A stretch of 33,988 nucleotides of DNA from Flavobacteriaceae bacterium (GTDB lineage: Bacteria; Bacteroidota; Bacteroidia; Flavobacteriales; Flavobacteriaceae). Of the stretch, positions 25,732-33,988 are shown one piece after another (position 1 is the first letter of the stretch; each line of letters starts with the position of its first letter). The stretch covers positions 1 to 33,988 of the forward strand of contig PBNJ01000003.1 of NCBI GenBank assembly GCA_002723075.1. Direction: 5' to 3'. Position numbers and translations under genes: made by a program. The notes under the pieces were generated by a model. The model did not search any database and had not been told where the DNA came from. It was given only the letters and a program-made list of their open reading frames with translations.

Positions 25732-27498
25732 TCAATGTTCACTCAAAAACTTAAAATAGGATTGCAAAACAAGGTCATTGATATTTGATGGTGTACTGAT
25801 TTCTAGTATTTTTCCACGGTTAGATTTTGAAAAAAATCGACCTAAAGCCAACCGCAAACCGATGCTAGTTCGCACACTTTGATAGGACAAGCCATACTGT
25901 TTTGCCATGTGCTTTGCAGTTCGTTTATGCTTGGTTTCAAAGTAAGTTTCAAAGCCAGGCGTTTCTTTTGCATTTGGTAATATCCTAAAAATGCCTCCTC
26001 CTCCATTATTGACGACAATCAATCTGAAAGTGGCTGGAATATATTGATTCCATAGTGCGTTTGCATCGTAAAAAAAGCTTAGGTCACCTGTGATTACCAA
26101 AGTTGGTCTATTGCTTCCTACAGCTGCTCCGACTGCTGTCGAAATACTTCCCTCAATTCCACTTGTCCCTCTGTTGCAAAAAGATTGGGAATCTGTTGGC
26201 ACAGAAAATAACTGTGCATATCGAATCGGAGAACTGTTTGCCCATTGTAGCAAATAATTTTTTGGAATCGCACGCATAATTTTATCAAAAATCAACAGAT
26301 CACTGAATGGCGCGTTTGCAAGAAAGTTTTTGTGTGCGATCTCTCGTTGTCTCGACAACTGAATCCACTTATCTTGATAATTCGCCTTGGGGTCAGATGA
26401 AGAGGCTAGGTTACTAAAGAAAGTATTTGGGTCAACCTGAAGGTGTTGAACACCCAAATAATAGGTGTCAAGTGGTCGATCAGTTCCGATATGATAGTGT
26501 GAGACTCCTTTGTATGATCGCAACAACGATTTAATCTTTTTTGAAACCACCATACCTCCTATAGTGATGAGAAGGTCTGGAGCAAATGATTGAAAGATCT
26601 CTTGGCTGTTTTTGTGTTTCTCTATCGGTAAAATCACACGATCAATATGGGCGATAAAGTTGTCATTGTAAAGATTGGAGGTGACTTCATGCAGGACGAC
26701 AACCCTTGGATCTTGCGCTAAGACCGAAATGGTTTTTGTATCTAAAACGTCTGGCGAAAGCGTTCCTACCAAAACAAGAATGCGTTTGGATTCATTCCAC
26801 TTTGATTGTACGGATTCAAGGTTTTTTGGTTTTGGATTATTTGGCTGTTTCACTTGCTCGACTACGAGGTCGTTATGATCATTAAAATCGTAAAGGGGTT
26901 CTTCCAAAGGAATATTAACATGCACTGGCCCTTGATGAAAAAGCATTTCCGAGAGCACTTTTTGAAGGAATTTTGTGTTGTTCTTCTCAATTGTTTTTTG
27001 TTGACTCTCCACCTCTTGAAGAGTTAATTTTTCATCAAGCATCTGCTGCGTATTGCTCTCAATAATTGCAGTCTGGTTATGTGTGATGTCTTGTAAAAGC
27101 GAACATTCTGAAATGAGGTGTTTTAAAAACACACCAGATTGTCTAATAGTTTGACCATTTCCAATATCGATTTGATAAGTCGGACGATCAGCGCTTAGTA
27201 CTAGAAGTGGATAACGACTGTAATATGCTTCTGAAACAGCAGGATAAATGTTTAAAAGTGCAGACCCAGAAGTGCACAGCAAAGCAACTGGCTTACCAAG
27301 TTGTTGAGAAAGACCAAGGCCAAAAAACCCAGCAGATCGCTCATCAACAATACTATAAGTTTTGAATGCTTTATGAGTTGTTAAACCAACTGTTATTGGG
27401 GCATTTCTTGAACCTGGTGAAATAACAACATGATGAACTCCATAATTGAGAAGTTGTTGAATTACCAAACGAACAACGGGTATAGTTGAGAGGTTCAT
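25732..27498 (-). CDS. menD: SEPHCHC synthase (2-succinyl-5-enolpyruvyl-6-hydroxy-3-cyclohexene-1-carboxylate synthase)
   Basis: 588 residues. Thiamine-diphosphate enzyme that adds succinic semialdehyde from 2-oxoglutarate to isochorismate. N-terminal pyrimidine-binding half with VVISPGSRNAPITVGL and CTSGSALLNIYPAVSEAYY, catalytic Glu region in DERSAGFFGLGL, and C-terminal half with the TPP-binding GDLSFFYDANALWN. Standard length. Follows menF by 26 bases. Confidence 0.94.
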   Translation of the reverse strand: MNLSTIPVVRLVIQQLLNYGVHHVVISPGSRNAPITVGLTTHKAFKTYSIVDERSAGFFGLGLSQQLGKPVALLCTSGSALLNIYPAVSEAYYSRYPLLVLSADRPTYQIDIGNGQTIRQSGVFLKHLISECSLLQDITHNQTAIIESNTQQMLDEKLTLQEVESQQKTIEKNNTKFLQKVLSEMLFHQGPVHVNIPLEEPLYDFNDHNDLVVEQVKQPNNPKPKNLESVQSKWNESKRILVLVGTLSPDVLDTKTISVLAQDPRVVVLHEVTSNLYNDNFIAHIDRVILPIEKHKNSQEIFQSFAPDLLITIGGMVVSKKIKSLLRSYKGVSHYHIGTDRPLDTYYLGVQHLQVDPNTFFSNLASSSDPKANYQDKWIQLSRQREIAHKNFLANAPFSDLLIFDKIMRAIPKNYLLQWANSSPIRYAQLFSVPTDSQSFCNRGTSGIEGSISTAVGAAVGSNRPTLVITGDLSFFYDANALWNQYIPATFRLIVVNNGGGGIFRILPNAKETPGFETYFETKHKRTAKHMAKQYGLSYQSVRTSIGLRLALGRFFSKSNRGKILEISTPSNINDLVLQSYFKFLSEH

Positions 27499-27524
27499 AG
27501 CAATGACAAAGGTACAAAATGCTC

Positions 27525-28556
27525 CTATTGTTCGCTAGCAAGAATACGCCCCATTGTGTTTGCTTTATGAAGCACCTCTTGCCACTCGTCATGTGGATCG
27601 CTTTTTTCAGTAATTCCACCTCCGATATAAACCGTTGCTTTATCGTCATGAACAGACATACATCGGAGATTGACGTAAAGGCTTGTTTGTTCTGGGGATA
27701 CAACTCCCAAAAATCCCGAGTATAGAGAGCGATCTAATTGCTCTTGATTCCTAATAAAGTCAACTGCATCCTCTTTAGGCACTCCCCCAACAGCTGGAGT
27801 TGGATGAAGTGCATGGGCTGCATCAATTGGCGAAATTGACAATTCTGCTGTTATCGTTGTTCTTAAGTGCTCCAGTTGACCAGCACGAATGGTTTCAGCA
27901 TTAGAATGATTTATGAGTTCACTTGCCGTGTACTGTGCCAAAGTGTTCACAATTTCTTGGACAACAAACTCCTGTTCTTCCTTCTCCTTGATACCCCATT
28001 CGTTTGTTTCCAAATGCCGTGTACCTGCTAAAGCCATCGTTTGTAAACGACGGCCACTCATTGTGATCAATCGCTCAGGTGTTGCCCCCAACCATACCCC
28101 ATAACCGGGGTAGAACAATAAGTAGTTGAAGGTGTTTGTATATTTTGAAAGGATCGTTTTCAAATATGTGAATGGTGATTTTGATGCGCCATCAAATTCG
28201 AGTGATGTCGCCAATACAACCTTCTTTAGAAGTGATGTTTGTATGCTTGAGAGAGCTTTACCAATCAGCTGAATGTGGTTGTTTTTCTTTATTTCTAAAT
28301 CAATCCACTCTATCTCATCCGATTTTGACGTTGAATGAATTGAATTGTAATCAATATTTAGAATTTTATGAGAATGTATTGTGAAATAATCTGAAGAGTC
28401 AAAAGGGCTTACAATAAATTTAGTTTCTGAATTAGCAGAGGTGCCAAGATCAAGAAAAGCTGTCAGTTTGGTCTCATTTGGATTTCGAAACACAACAAAT
28501 GGTAATTTGTTCTGATAGTGTTGTTCAATCGCTTCAAAAAATAATATCGAGGCCAA
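27525..28556 (-). CDS. menF: Isochorismate synthase
   Basis: 343 residues, chorismate-binding fold. Converts chorismate to isochorismate, the entry to menaquinone. Motifs: LGATPERLITMSGRRLQTMALAGTRH, HPTPAVGGVPKEDA, SLYSGFLGVVSPEQTSLYVNLRCM, and YIGGGITEKSDPHDEWQE. The gene begins with TTG 28556, five bases after the menI stop, and no ATG exists near; EAIEQHYQNKLPFVVFRNPNE is the usual opening of the family. The N-terminal portion is short compared with enterobacterial MenF. Confidence 0.92.
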   Translation of the reverse strand: MASILFFEAIEQHYQNKLPFVVFRNPNETKLTAFLDLGTSANSETKFIVSPFDSSDYFTIHSHKILNIDYNSIHSTSKSDEIEWIDLEIKKNNHIQLIGKALSSIQTSLLKKVVLATSLEFDGASKSPFTYLKTILSKYTNTFNYLLFYPGYGVWLGATPERLITMSGRRLQTMALAGTRHLETNEWGIKEKEEQEFVVQEIVNTLAQYTASELINHSNAETIRAGQLEHLRTTITAELSISPIDAAHALHPTPAVGGVPKEDAVDFIRNQEQLDRSLYSGFLGVVSPEQTSLYVNLRCMSVHDDKATVYIGGGITEKSDPHDEWQEVLHKANTMGRILASEQ

Positions 28557-28561
28557 TAAGG

Positions 28562-28981
28562 TTATTTTTTAATCGGAAGGATTAGAGTGGTCAATGAGCA
28601 TTTGGATACCAAGCGATTCTCATCGTCTGTAATTTCAATCGACCACACTTGCATCGTTTTCCCTTTATGTGTAGCAATTGCCTTGGCATATACAAATCCC
28701 GAACGCACTCCCCTTACATGCTTAGCAGACACATCGATTCCACGCAGCATATGATTTTTTGGAAGGCAAAATACTGCAGCGGCTGAACTTCCCACAGTTT
28801 CGGCTAGGGCTGCAGTTGCCCCGCCGTGAAGCACACCGTCTGGCTGATGTACTTCTGGACTCACTGGCATACGGGCAACCAAATAATCTTCTCCGATATC
28901 AGTGAATTCAATACCAAGAGTTTGCATAAGCGTTCCTTGATTTCTATCATTAATTTTTTTGAGTAGAGAAGAATTGTCCAT
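28562..28981 (-). CDS. menI: Hotdog-fold thioesterase, likely DHNA-CoA hydrolase
   Basis: 139 residues from ATG 28981; the ORF can be read nine codons further upstream but those lie inside the dnaK terminator. 4HBT-type hotdog enzyme with the catalytic-Glu block GVLHGGATAALAETVGSSAAA (near residues 47-67). First gene of the men operon, so hydrolysis of DHNA-CoA to DHNA is the likely job; a general PaaI-type thioesterase is the alternative. Confidence 0.78.
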   Translation of the reverse strand: MDNSSLLKKINDRNQGTLMQTLGIEFTDIGEDYLVARMPVSPEVHQPDGVLHGGATAALAETVGSSAAAVFCLPKNHMLRGIDVSAKHVRGVRSGFVYAKAIATHKGKTMQVWSIEITDDENRLVSKCSLTTLILPIKK

Positions 28982-28998
28982 AGGAACTGCTAAAATAC

Positions 28999-29027
28999 AA
29001 AAACGCACTGCGATTAGCAGTGCGTTT
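28999..29027 (-). terminator. Intrinsic terminator of dnaK
   Basis: A perfect 11-bp stem AAACGCACTGC (29001-29011) with GCAGTGCGTTT (29017-29027) around the five-base loop GATTA, followed on the minus strand by a short run of Ts. It lies 29 bases beyond the dnaK stop and 20 bases before the menI ATG. Confidence 0.8.
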
Positions 29028-29055
29028 TTAAAATAAGGGATGAGATTAAATTATT

Positions 29056-30960
29056 TTATTTGACTTCTTCAAAGTCTACATCTTCTACGTCTTCGTCGTT
29101 GGTCTCTCCAGATTGTGCACCTGCATCTGCTTGTGGTTCTGCGGCACCACCTTGATCAGCTTGAGCTTTGTACATCTCTTCAGAAGCATTTTTCCATGCC
29201 TCATTAATGCTGTCCAGCGCAGGTGTAATCGCCTCTACATCTTTGGCTTCATATGCTTTTTTCAAAACTTCTAAAGCGTCCTGAATCGGTTTCTTCTTCT
29301 CATCTGACAATTTATCTCCAAATTCAGTCAACTGCTTTTCGGTTTGAAAAATCATGGCATCAGCATTGTTTAGCGTATCCACTTGGTCTTTAGCTTTTTT
29401 ATCGGCCTCTGCATTTGCTTCGGCCTCTTTTTTCATCTTTTCGATTTCTTCTTCCGTTAATCCTGAAGAAGCTTCAATTCGGATGTCTTGAGACTTATTT
29501 GTAGCTTTATCAAGTGCAGTGACCTGAATCAAACCGTTTGCGTCAATATCAAAAGTCACCTCAATTTGTGGTGTGCCTCTAGGAGCTGGCGGAATTCCAT
29601 CTAAGTGGAATCTACCTATGGTTTTGTTATCAGCAGCCATCGGACGCTCACCCTGTAAAACATGGATTTCTACTGAGGGCTGGTTGTCAGCTGCTGTTGA
29701 AAACACTTGTGATTTTTTTGTGGGTATCGTTGTGTTTGCGTCGATCAACTTGGTCAACACTCCACCCATGGTCTCAATTCCCAATGAAAGGGGAGTTACG
29801 TCGAGCAGCAGCACATCTTTGACATCTCCTGTGAGTACACCTCCCTGAATCGCAGCACCAACGGCAACAACTTCGTCAGGATTTACACCTTTAGAAGGTT
29901 TTTTCCCAAAGAATTTTTCAACTTCTTCTTGAATCACGGGGATTCGAGTTGAACCACCTACCAAAATAACTTCATCAATTTCATCAGTTGATAGTCCAGC
30001 ATCTGAAAGTGCATTCTTGACAGGTGTCATTGAGCGCTTAACCAAATCAGCGGATAACTGCTCGAATTTGGCTCTGGTCAATGTTTGAACAAGGTGTTTT
30101 GGCCCGGATGCAGTTGCCGTTACATACGGCAAATTGATTTCAGTTTGCGTTGAGGATGATAATTCAATTTTCGCTTTCTCAGCAGCTTCTTTTAGTCGTT
30201 GAAGAGCCATTGGATCTCCTCGTAAATCAACATCTTCTGCAGATTTAAACTCTCCAGCAAGCCAGTCGATAATTACCTCATCAAAGTCATCCCCACCAAG
30301 GTGAGTATCTCCATTGGTTGACAATACCTCAAAAACACCATCTCCGAGCTCAAGAACTGAAATGTCAAATGTACCTCCTCCAAGGTCATATACTGCAATT
30401 TTTTTATCACTGCCACCCTTGTCTAATCCATATGCCAATGCAGCTGCTGTTGGTTCGTTGATAATTCTATGAACTTTTAAGCCTGAAATTTCTCCTGCCT
30501 CTTTAGTAGCTTGACGCTGGGCATCATTGAAATAAGCAGGAACAGTGATGACAGCATCAGTTACTGACTGCCCAAGATAGTCTTCAGCAGTTTTTTTCAT
30601 TTTTTGCAAGATCATCGCAGAAAGTTCTTGCGGGGTATACAAACGGCCATCGATATCAACCCGTGGCGTGTTATTATCACCTTTTACAACAGCATAAGGG
30701 ACTCGTTTAATTTCTTTTGTTGATTCGGAAAATTTATTTCCCATAAATCGCTTTACGGAGGAAATCGTTTTGGTTGGGTTTGTCACAGCTTGACGCTTTG
30801 CTGGATCTCCGACTTTGATTTCGCCTCCTTCAACAAATGCAATAACAGAAGGTGTTGTTCGCTTGCCTTCAGCGTTGGGAATAACAACAGGCTCGCTCCC
30901 TTCCATCACAGAAACACAAGAGTTTGTTGTTCCTAAATCAATACCGATTATTTTACTCAT
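29056..30960 (-). CDS. dnaK: Chaperone DnaK (Hsp70)
   Basis: 634 residues. ATP-driven chaperone. Opening [17 protein letters not shown], phosphate-2 [19 protein letters not shown], and signature [22 protein letters not shown] mark the ATPase domain; the substrate domain begins after [17 protein letters not shown], and the lid ends in the acidic tail [17 protein letters not shown] typical of bacterial DnaK. Monocistronic here: no grpE or dnaJ beside it, own terminator after it, and no TAnnTTTG box before it; instead inverted repeats at 30982-31039, so an alternative or stress-linked promoter is plausible. Confidence 0.98.
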   Translation of the reverse strand: MSKIIGIDLGTTNSCVSVMEGSEPVVIPNAEGKRTTPSVIAFVEGGEIKVGDPAKRQAVTNPTKTISSVKRFMGNKFSESTKEIKRVPYAVVKGDNNTPRVDIDGRLYTPQELSAMILQKMKKTAEDYLGQSVTDAVITVPAYFNDAQRQATKEAGEISGLKVHRIINEPTAAALAYGLDKGGSDKKIAVYDLGGGTFDISVLELGDGVFEVLSTNGDTHLGGDDFDEVIIDWLAGEFKSAEDVDLRGDPMALQRLKEAAEKAKIELSSSTQTEINLPYVTATASGPKHLVQTLTRAKFEQLSADLVKRSMTPVKNALSDAGLSTDEIDEVILVGGSTRIPVIQEEVEKFFGKKPSKGVNPDEVVAVGAAIQGGVLTGDVKDVLLLDVTPLSLGIETMGGVLTKLIDANTTIPTKKSQVFSTAADNQPSVEIHVLQGERPMAADNKTIGRFHLDGIPPAPRGTPQIEVTFDIDANGLIQVTALDKATNKSQDIRIEASSGLTEEEIEKMKKEAEANAEADKKAKDQVDTLNNADAMIFQTEKQLTEFGDKLSDEKKKPIQDALEVLKKAYEAKDVEAITPALDSINEAWKNASEEMYKAQADQGGAAEPQADAGAQSGETNDEDVEDVDFEEVK

Positions 30961-30981
30961 GATTTATATTTTTTTCACCCT

Positions 30982-31039
30982 AACTCAATGACTATGCCAT
31001 TAGAGATATACTGACAGGGTGTCAGTCAACGATTGAGTT
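30982..31039. promoter_or_regulatory. Nested inverted repeats between dnaK and panB
   Basis: Inner palindrome ACTGACA (31010-31016), GGG, TGTCAGT (31020-31026), perfect 7+7. Outer arms AACTCAAT (30982-30989) and ATTGAGTT (31032-31039), perfect 8+8, the right arm covering the panB TTG -33 element. A regulator-binding operator or a transcript hairpin are both possible. Confidence 0.5.
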
Positions 31040-31061
31040 TCAGCTTTATAATGTATTTTTG
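31033..31061 (+). promoter_or_regulatory. Promoter of panB
   Basis: TTG (31033-31035), 18 bases, TATTTTTG (31054-31061): an exact -7 box at acceptable spacing. The implied start of transcription is within about ten bases of the ATG. Confidence 0.65.
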
Positions 31062-31075
31062 AACAAACTTGTACC

Positions 31076-31894
31076 ATGTCCAAGATCAATAAAGAATATA
31101 AACGAGTTACGACGAACAGTCTCATTGAGATGAAAGTGTCAAATGAGAAGATTTCTATGCTTACTGCATATGATTATTCAATGGCCAGTGTAGTCGATGC
31201 TGCAAACGTTGATGTAATTTTAGTTGGAGATTCTGCTTCCAATGTCATGTCGGGTCACGAAACAACTGTACCAATTACGTTAGATCAAATGATTTATCAT
31301 GCGTCAGGGGTTGTTAAGGCGAGTAAGCGCGCTCTTGTCGTTGTTGATTTGCCGTTTGGCAGCTATCAATCTGACGCACAAGAGGCACTTCGGTCATCTA
31401 TTCGGATCATGAAAGAGTCAGGTGCACATGCTGTCAAGCTTGAAGGTGGCCAAGAAATTGAGCAATCGATTATCAACATTCTCAATGCTGGAATCCCAGT
31501 AATGGGGCATTTGGGGCTTACTCCACAATCGATTTATAAATTTGGAACCTACTCCGTCAGGGCTAAGGAAAAAGAAGAAGCTCAAAAACTTATTTCGGAT
31601 GCAAAAAAGTTGGAGAAGCTTGGCTGCTTTGCGATTGTTTTGGAAAAAATCCCTTCGGCGTTAGCAAAGCAAGTTGCGGAATCTGTACGTATTCCCATCA
31701 TTGGAATTGGAGCAGGTTCTGATGTTGATGGGCAGGTGCTCGTCGTTCATGACCTTATTGGTTTGACCAATGCGTTTAATCCTCGGTTTTTGAGAAGATA
31801 TATGAATCTGTTTGAGGATATGAAAACAGCCATCGAAAATTATGTTTCCGATGTAAAATCCGTTGACTTTCCAAATCAAAACGAACAATATTAA
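31076..31894 (+). CDS. panB: 3-Methyl-2-oxobutanoate hydroxymethyltransferase
   Basis: 272 residues, normal length. Transfers a hydroxymethyl group from methylene-tetrahydrofolate to 2-oxoisovalerate, first step of pantothenate (CoA) synthesis. Motifs: [39 protein letters not shown] in the N-terminal part (metal-binding Asp), [21 protein letters not shown] and [25 protein letters not shown]-barrel, cytoplasmic. Followed directly by the pseudouridine synthase gene, no bases in between. Confidence 0.96.
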   Translation: MSKINKEYKRVTTNSLIEMKVSNEKISMLTAYDYSMASVVDAANVDVILVGDSASNVMSGHETTVPITLDQMIYHASGVVKASKRALVVVDLPFGSYQSDAQEALRSSIRIMKESGAHAVKLEGGQEIEQSIINILNAGIPVMGHLGLTPQSIYKFGTYSVRAKEKEEAQKLISDAKKLEKLGCFAIVLEKIPSALAKQVAESVRIPIIGIGAGSDVDGQVLVVHDLIGLTNAFNPRFLRRYMNLFEDMKTAIENYVSDVKSVDFPNQNEQY

Positions 31895-32569
31895 TTGTCT
31901 GATTTATCTGTAATTTACGAGGACAATCATATCCTGGTTGTCAATAAAGCTGCTGGATTGCTTGTGCAAGGTGATAAAACAGGAGATGAATCATTGGTCG
32001 ATATTGCAAAACGATACATAAAGGACAAATACCAGAAGCCAGGTAATGTATTTTTGGGTTTGGTCCATCGGCTCGACCGCCCAACGACTGGCGTCATTGT
32101 GCTTGCGCGAACATCAAAGGCGCTTACCCGACTCAATCAGCAATTTAAGGACAGACTGACCAAAAAAGTATATCGAGCTGTTGTCTCTGGGAGCCCTGAG
32201 CCAAAGGCAAGACTTGAGCACTTTTTGAAAAAAAATAGTTCTCAGAACAAATCTTTTCATTATCCAAAAAACACCCTCAACACTAAGCATGCGATTCTTC
32301 GTTACCGCTATATAGAACAATTAAGATCATATCATGTATTGGAGATAGAGCTGGAAACAGGACGACACCATCAAATTCGAGTACAATTGGCAGCAGTCGG
32401 ACTGCACATCAAAGGAGACTTAAAGTATGGTGCAAAGCGGCCCAACCAAAACGGGAGTATTCATCTTCATGCACAATCACTAGCATTAGCCCACCCGACA
32501 ACGAGAGAGGAAATGAAATTCATCGCTCCTTACCCCGATGATGTAATATGGAATTCGTTAACGCATTAG
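31895..32569 (+). CDS. RluA-family pseudouridine synthase
   Basis: 224 residues. Converts uridine to pseudouridine in rRNA or tRNA. Catalytic Asp61 in HRLDRPTTGVIVLART, followed by KKVYRAVVSG, and the closing HHQIRVQLAAVGLHIKGDLKYGA. There is no S4 RNA-binding domain, so it is the short form; target site unknown. The TTG start (31895-31897) directly abuts the panB TAA, and the opening MSDLSVIYEDNHILVVNKAAG is the usual family N-terminus, which supports the TTG. Convergent to the last gene with a 12-base overlap of the ends. Confidence 0.92.
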   Translation: MSDLSVIYEDNHILVVNKAAGLLVQGDKTGDESLVDIAKRYIKDKYQKPGNVFLGLVHRLDRPTTGVIVLARTSKALTRLNQQFKDRLTKKVYRAVVSGSPEPKARLEHFLKKNSSQNKSFHYPKNTLNTKHAILRYRYIEQLRSYHVLEIELETGRHHQIRVQLAAVGLHIKGDLKYGAKRPNQNGSIHLHAQSLALAHPTTREEMKFIAPYPDDVIWNSLTH

Positions 32570-33988
32570 CGAAGATGCCTTTTCGCGAATTACCTCTCCA
32601 ATCGATCGATTTTCAATCTTACTTTCTAGCCAAGACAAAATATCGAGATACAGAAAAGATCGTTTTTCATATGGGTCATTTTCAAAATGCTTTAATGATG
32701 CGTGGAGTTTGCGAAAAGCTTGCTTGAGTTCATTTGGATAAATATTGGTTAGACTTCTCATAAATCGAATCATCTCTTTCTGAACTGATTGTAGCTCATC
32801 CATTTTTAGCAAAAACTTATAGGTATGCTTGACTTGTGTCTCAAGCTCATAATCAAGCCCCGCATCATAATGAGCAACAACATTTAAGACTCTTGAAAAG
32901 CACATCAAATCTTGATGAACACGTAGTGTTTTATCGGCGATTATAAATTGCAAATACTCTATACATTTTAGATAATTTCCCGCACCAAAATATATGCAAG
33001 CAATTTTGTAATACAACACCATGATATGATGCTGGTCCAGCTGATCAGCATGTTGAATGACTCCATGTAACACTTCAGGAATCAAAGGGATAGCTTCGTC
33101 AAAAGTCCCTTCTAAAAAGTGAAAGTTAATTTTGTTGTTGTACCTACCCATAAAAATGTATGGGGAGATATTGTGATTTTTAGGAAAGCTCGACTGAGCC
33201 AAGGCTGCCTCAAATCGCTCCAGTGCCAATTTAAATTTAGACATATATTTCAGTAGGTACAAAATTTCGAATAAGTGTTGATGACCCCGTATAAAAAACA
33301 CTGGATGCAACTCGATCATATTAGGTGATATGAAAAAGAGCTCAACCCATTTATTGGCAAATTTATAGGCAGAAAGTAGGTCTTGAACCAAGATGCTGTA
33401 TAGCAAATAAGATTTATAATACCAGAAGGATTCAGAAAATCCTGCAGTCTCTAAATCAATTTCTGTAATGTGTGATTCAAAAAATGCTGTAACCTCCTTA
33501 AACTCATTGTCATTTTTTACGTAACCATAATGCACATTTTTTGCATATAGCAAAAGGGATAAGCTAGATAACTTTGCAGTTACTTCATTGTGCGAGGCAA
33601 TTTGAATGGATTGATTAGCAATCTCATGGACATAATCGAAGTTTGTTTTTGACAGATATTGCGTTTGTATTGCTTTTTCAAATTCAATAACCTGAAATTC
33701 AGTTGATCTTTCATCAAGTTTGACGGCCTGTGCTTTTACACGCTGAAGCATTTGCAAACTCTGTTCATACAAACCTTTGTTATAAAGAATGTAGACATAA
33801 TCGAATTGCTCTCGTAGCTGCAACCTCTTGTTCGTTGAGGATATCGATAGGCGTAGGCTGATCAAAATTTGCTTGTATAAATGACTTTTTACATTCGACA
33901 ACTGTTCTCGCTTTACGATTTTTGAATTTGCTATTTTTTGCTCATCATAAACCGTCATTTTGTCCATCAAATCGAAAAGAGCAATAAA
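32558..33988 (-). CDS. Long helical protein of unknown function, 5' end outside window
   Basis: About 476 residues visible; the frame is open to the window edge (reading FIALFDLMDKMTVYDEQK before ATG 33967), so the true start lies beyond 33988. The protein is almost wholly alpha-helical with Leu/Tyr/Phe-rich amphipathic helices at roughly 30- to 40-residue spacing (for example NKGLYEQSLQMLQRVKAQAV and FGAGNYLKCIEYLQFIIADK), a pattern like tetratricopeptide repeats. No signal peptide, membrane segment or catalytic motif is visible. A conserved Bacteroidota hypothetical protein is my best guess; a scaffold or regulatory role would be speculation. Confidence 0.7.
   Translation of the reverse strand, partial: FIALFDLMDKMTVYDEQKIANSKIVKREQLSNVKSHLYKQILISLRLSISSTNKRLQLREQFDYVYILYNKGLYEQSLQMLQRVKAQAVKLDERSTEFQVIEFEKAIQTQYLSKTNFDYVHEIANQSIQIASHNEVTAKLSSLSLLLYAKNVHYGYVKNDNEFKEVTAFFESHITEIDLETAGFSESFWYYKSYLLYSILVQDLLSAYKFANKWVELFFISPNMIELHPVFFIRGHQHLFEILYLLKYMSKFKLALERFEAALAQSSFPKNHNISPYIFMGRYNNKINFHFLEGTFDEAIPLIPEVLHGVIQHADQLDQHHIMVLYYKIACIYFGAGNYLKCIEYLQFIIADKTLRVHQDLMCFSRVLNVVAHYDAGLDYELETQVKHTYKFLLKMDELQSVQKEMIRFMRSLTNIYPNELKQAFRKLHASLKHFENDPYEKRSFLYLDILSWLESKIENRSIGEVIREKASSLMR

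Noticed and set aside
25097-25754. Plus-strand reading frames opposite menB
   Set aside because: Antisense to a complete conserved enzyme, no promoter or motif support.
30961-31075. CIRCE operator for dnaK
   Set aside because: The repeat does not match TTAGCACTC-N9-GAGTGCTAA; a different palindrome is present.
1-33988. CRISPR arrays, insertion sequences, prophage genes, tRNA or rRNA genes
   Set aside because: No regularly spaced repeats, transposase motifs or tRNA-like folds were seen on either strand.

Overview
The window is ordinary-looking core chromosome from a member of the Bacteroidota, most likely family Flavobacteriaceae. The evidence is the protein families present (long-insert LepB, WbqC-like protein, DnaX that opens with the flavobacterial EPFVVSALKYRP block and has no zinc cysteines, carboxypeptidase-regulatory/TonB-type barrel protein, capnine-type lipid enzymes, complete-looking menaquinone cluster). 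It is supported by -7 promoter boxes of the form TAnnTTTG upstream of many transcription units, and by an almost total lack of Shine-Dalgarno sequences before start codons. No insertion sequence, phage gene, tRNA, rRNA or CRISPR array was seen.

Layout. (1) 1-2035: end of a signal peptidase I gene, a WbqC-family gene and a glyoxalase-fold gene on the plus strand, running into a convergent RNase P RNA gene on the minus strand. (2) 2036-4449: dnaX and miaE, plus strand. (3) 4497-11310: an eight-gene minus-strand block, pyrR-pyrB-STAS-rnz-pdxH-sixA-ppk-ppx, with mostly overlapping or abutting ends; the last three genes form a phosphohistidine-phosphatase/polyphosphate module. (4) 11485-12453: an isolated lipoprotein-type asparaginase, plus strand. 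(5) 12457-14801: a minus-strand pair, a cysteine-synthase-like enzyme followed by an alpha-oxoamine synthase, which together fit the first two steps of sulfonolipid (capnine) synthesis. (6) 14981-19134: prfB with a classic programmed +1 frameshift, then a HAD hydrolase and a TonB-receptor-like outer-membrane protein, tightly overlapping. (7) 19137-20797: a 53-residue membrane protein on the minus strand, divergent from fumC on the plus strand. (8) 20794-28981: minus-strand menaquinone operon in the order menI-menF-menD-menB-menA-menC-CPBP protease-menE-59-residue membrane protein. (9) 29056-30960: dnaK, minus strand, with its own terminator. (10) 31076-32569: panB and an RluA-family pseudouridine synthase, plus strand. 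(11) 32558-33988: the 3' part of a long helical protein of unknown function, minus strand, running off the window.

How the genes fit together. The men cluster carries chorismate to demethylmenaquinone except for the MenH step; the final methyltransferase is also not here. The two PLP enzymes would turn phosphoserine plus sulfite into cysteate and then condense it with a fatty acyl group, supplying an outer-membrane sulfonolipid. The pyr, ppk and pdxH genes are housekeeping. I did not find a clear-cut undescribed system. The most rewarding spots are the RF2 frameshift site with its strong internal Shine-Dalgarno sequence in a lineage that hardly uses them, nested inverted repeats between dnaK and panB, the protease and tiny membrane protein embedded in the men operon, and a recurring use of TTG starts directly after an upstream stop codon. 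All family assignments were made by reading motifs; no database search was run.
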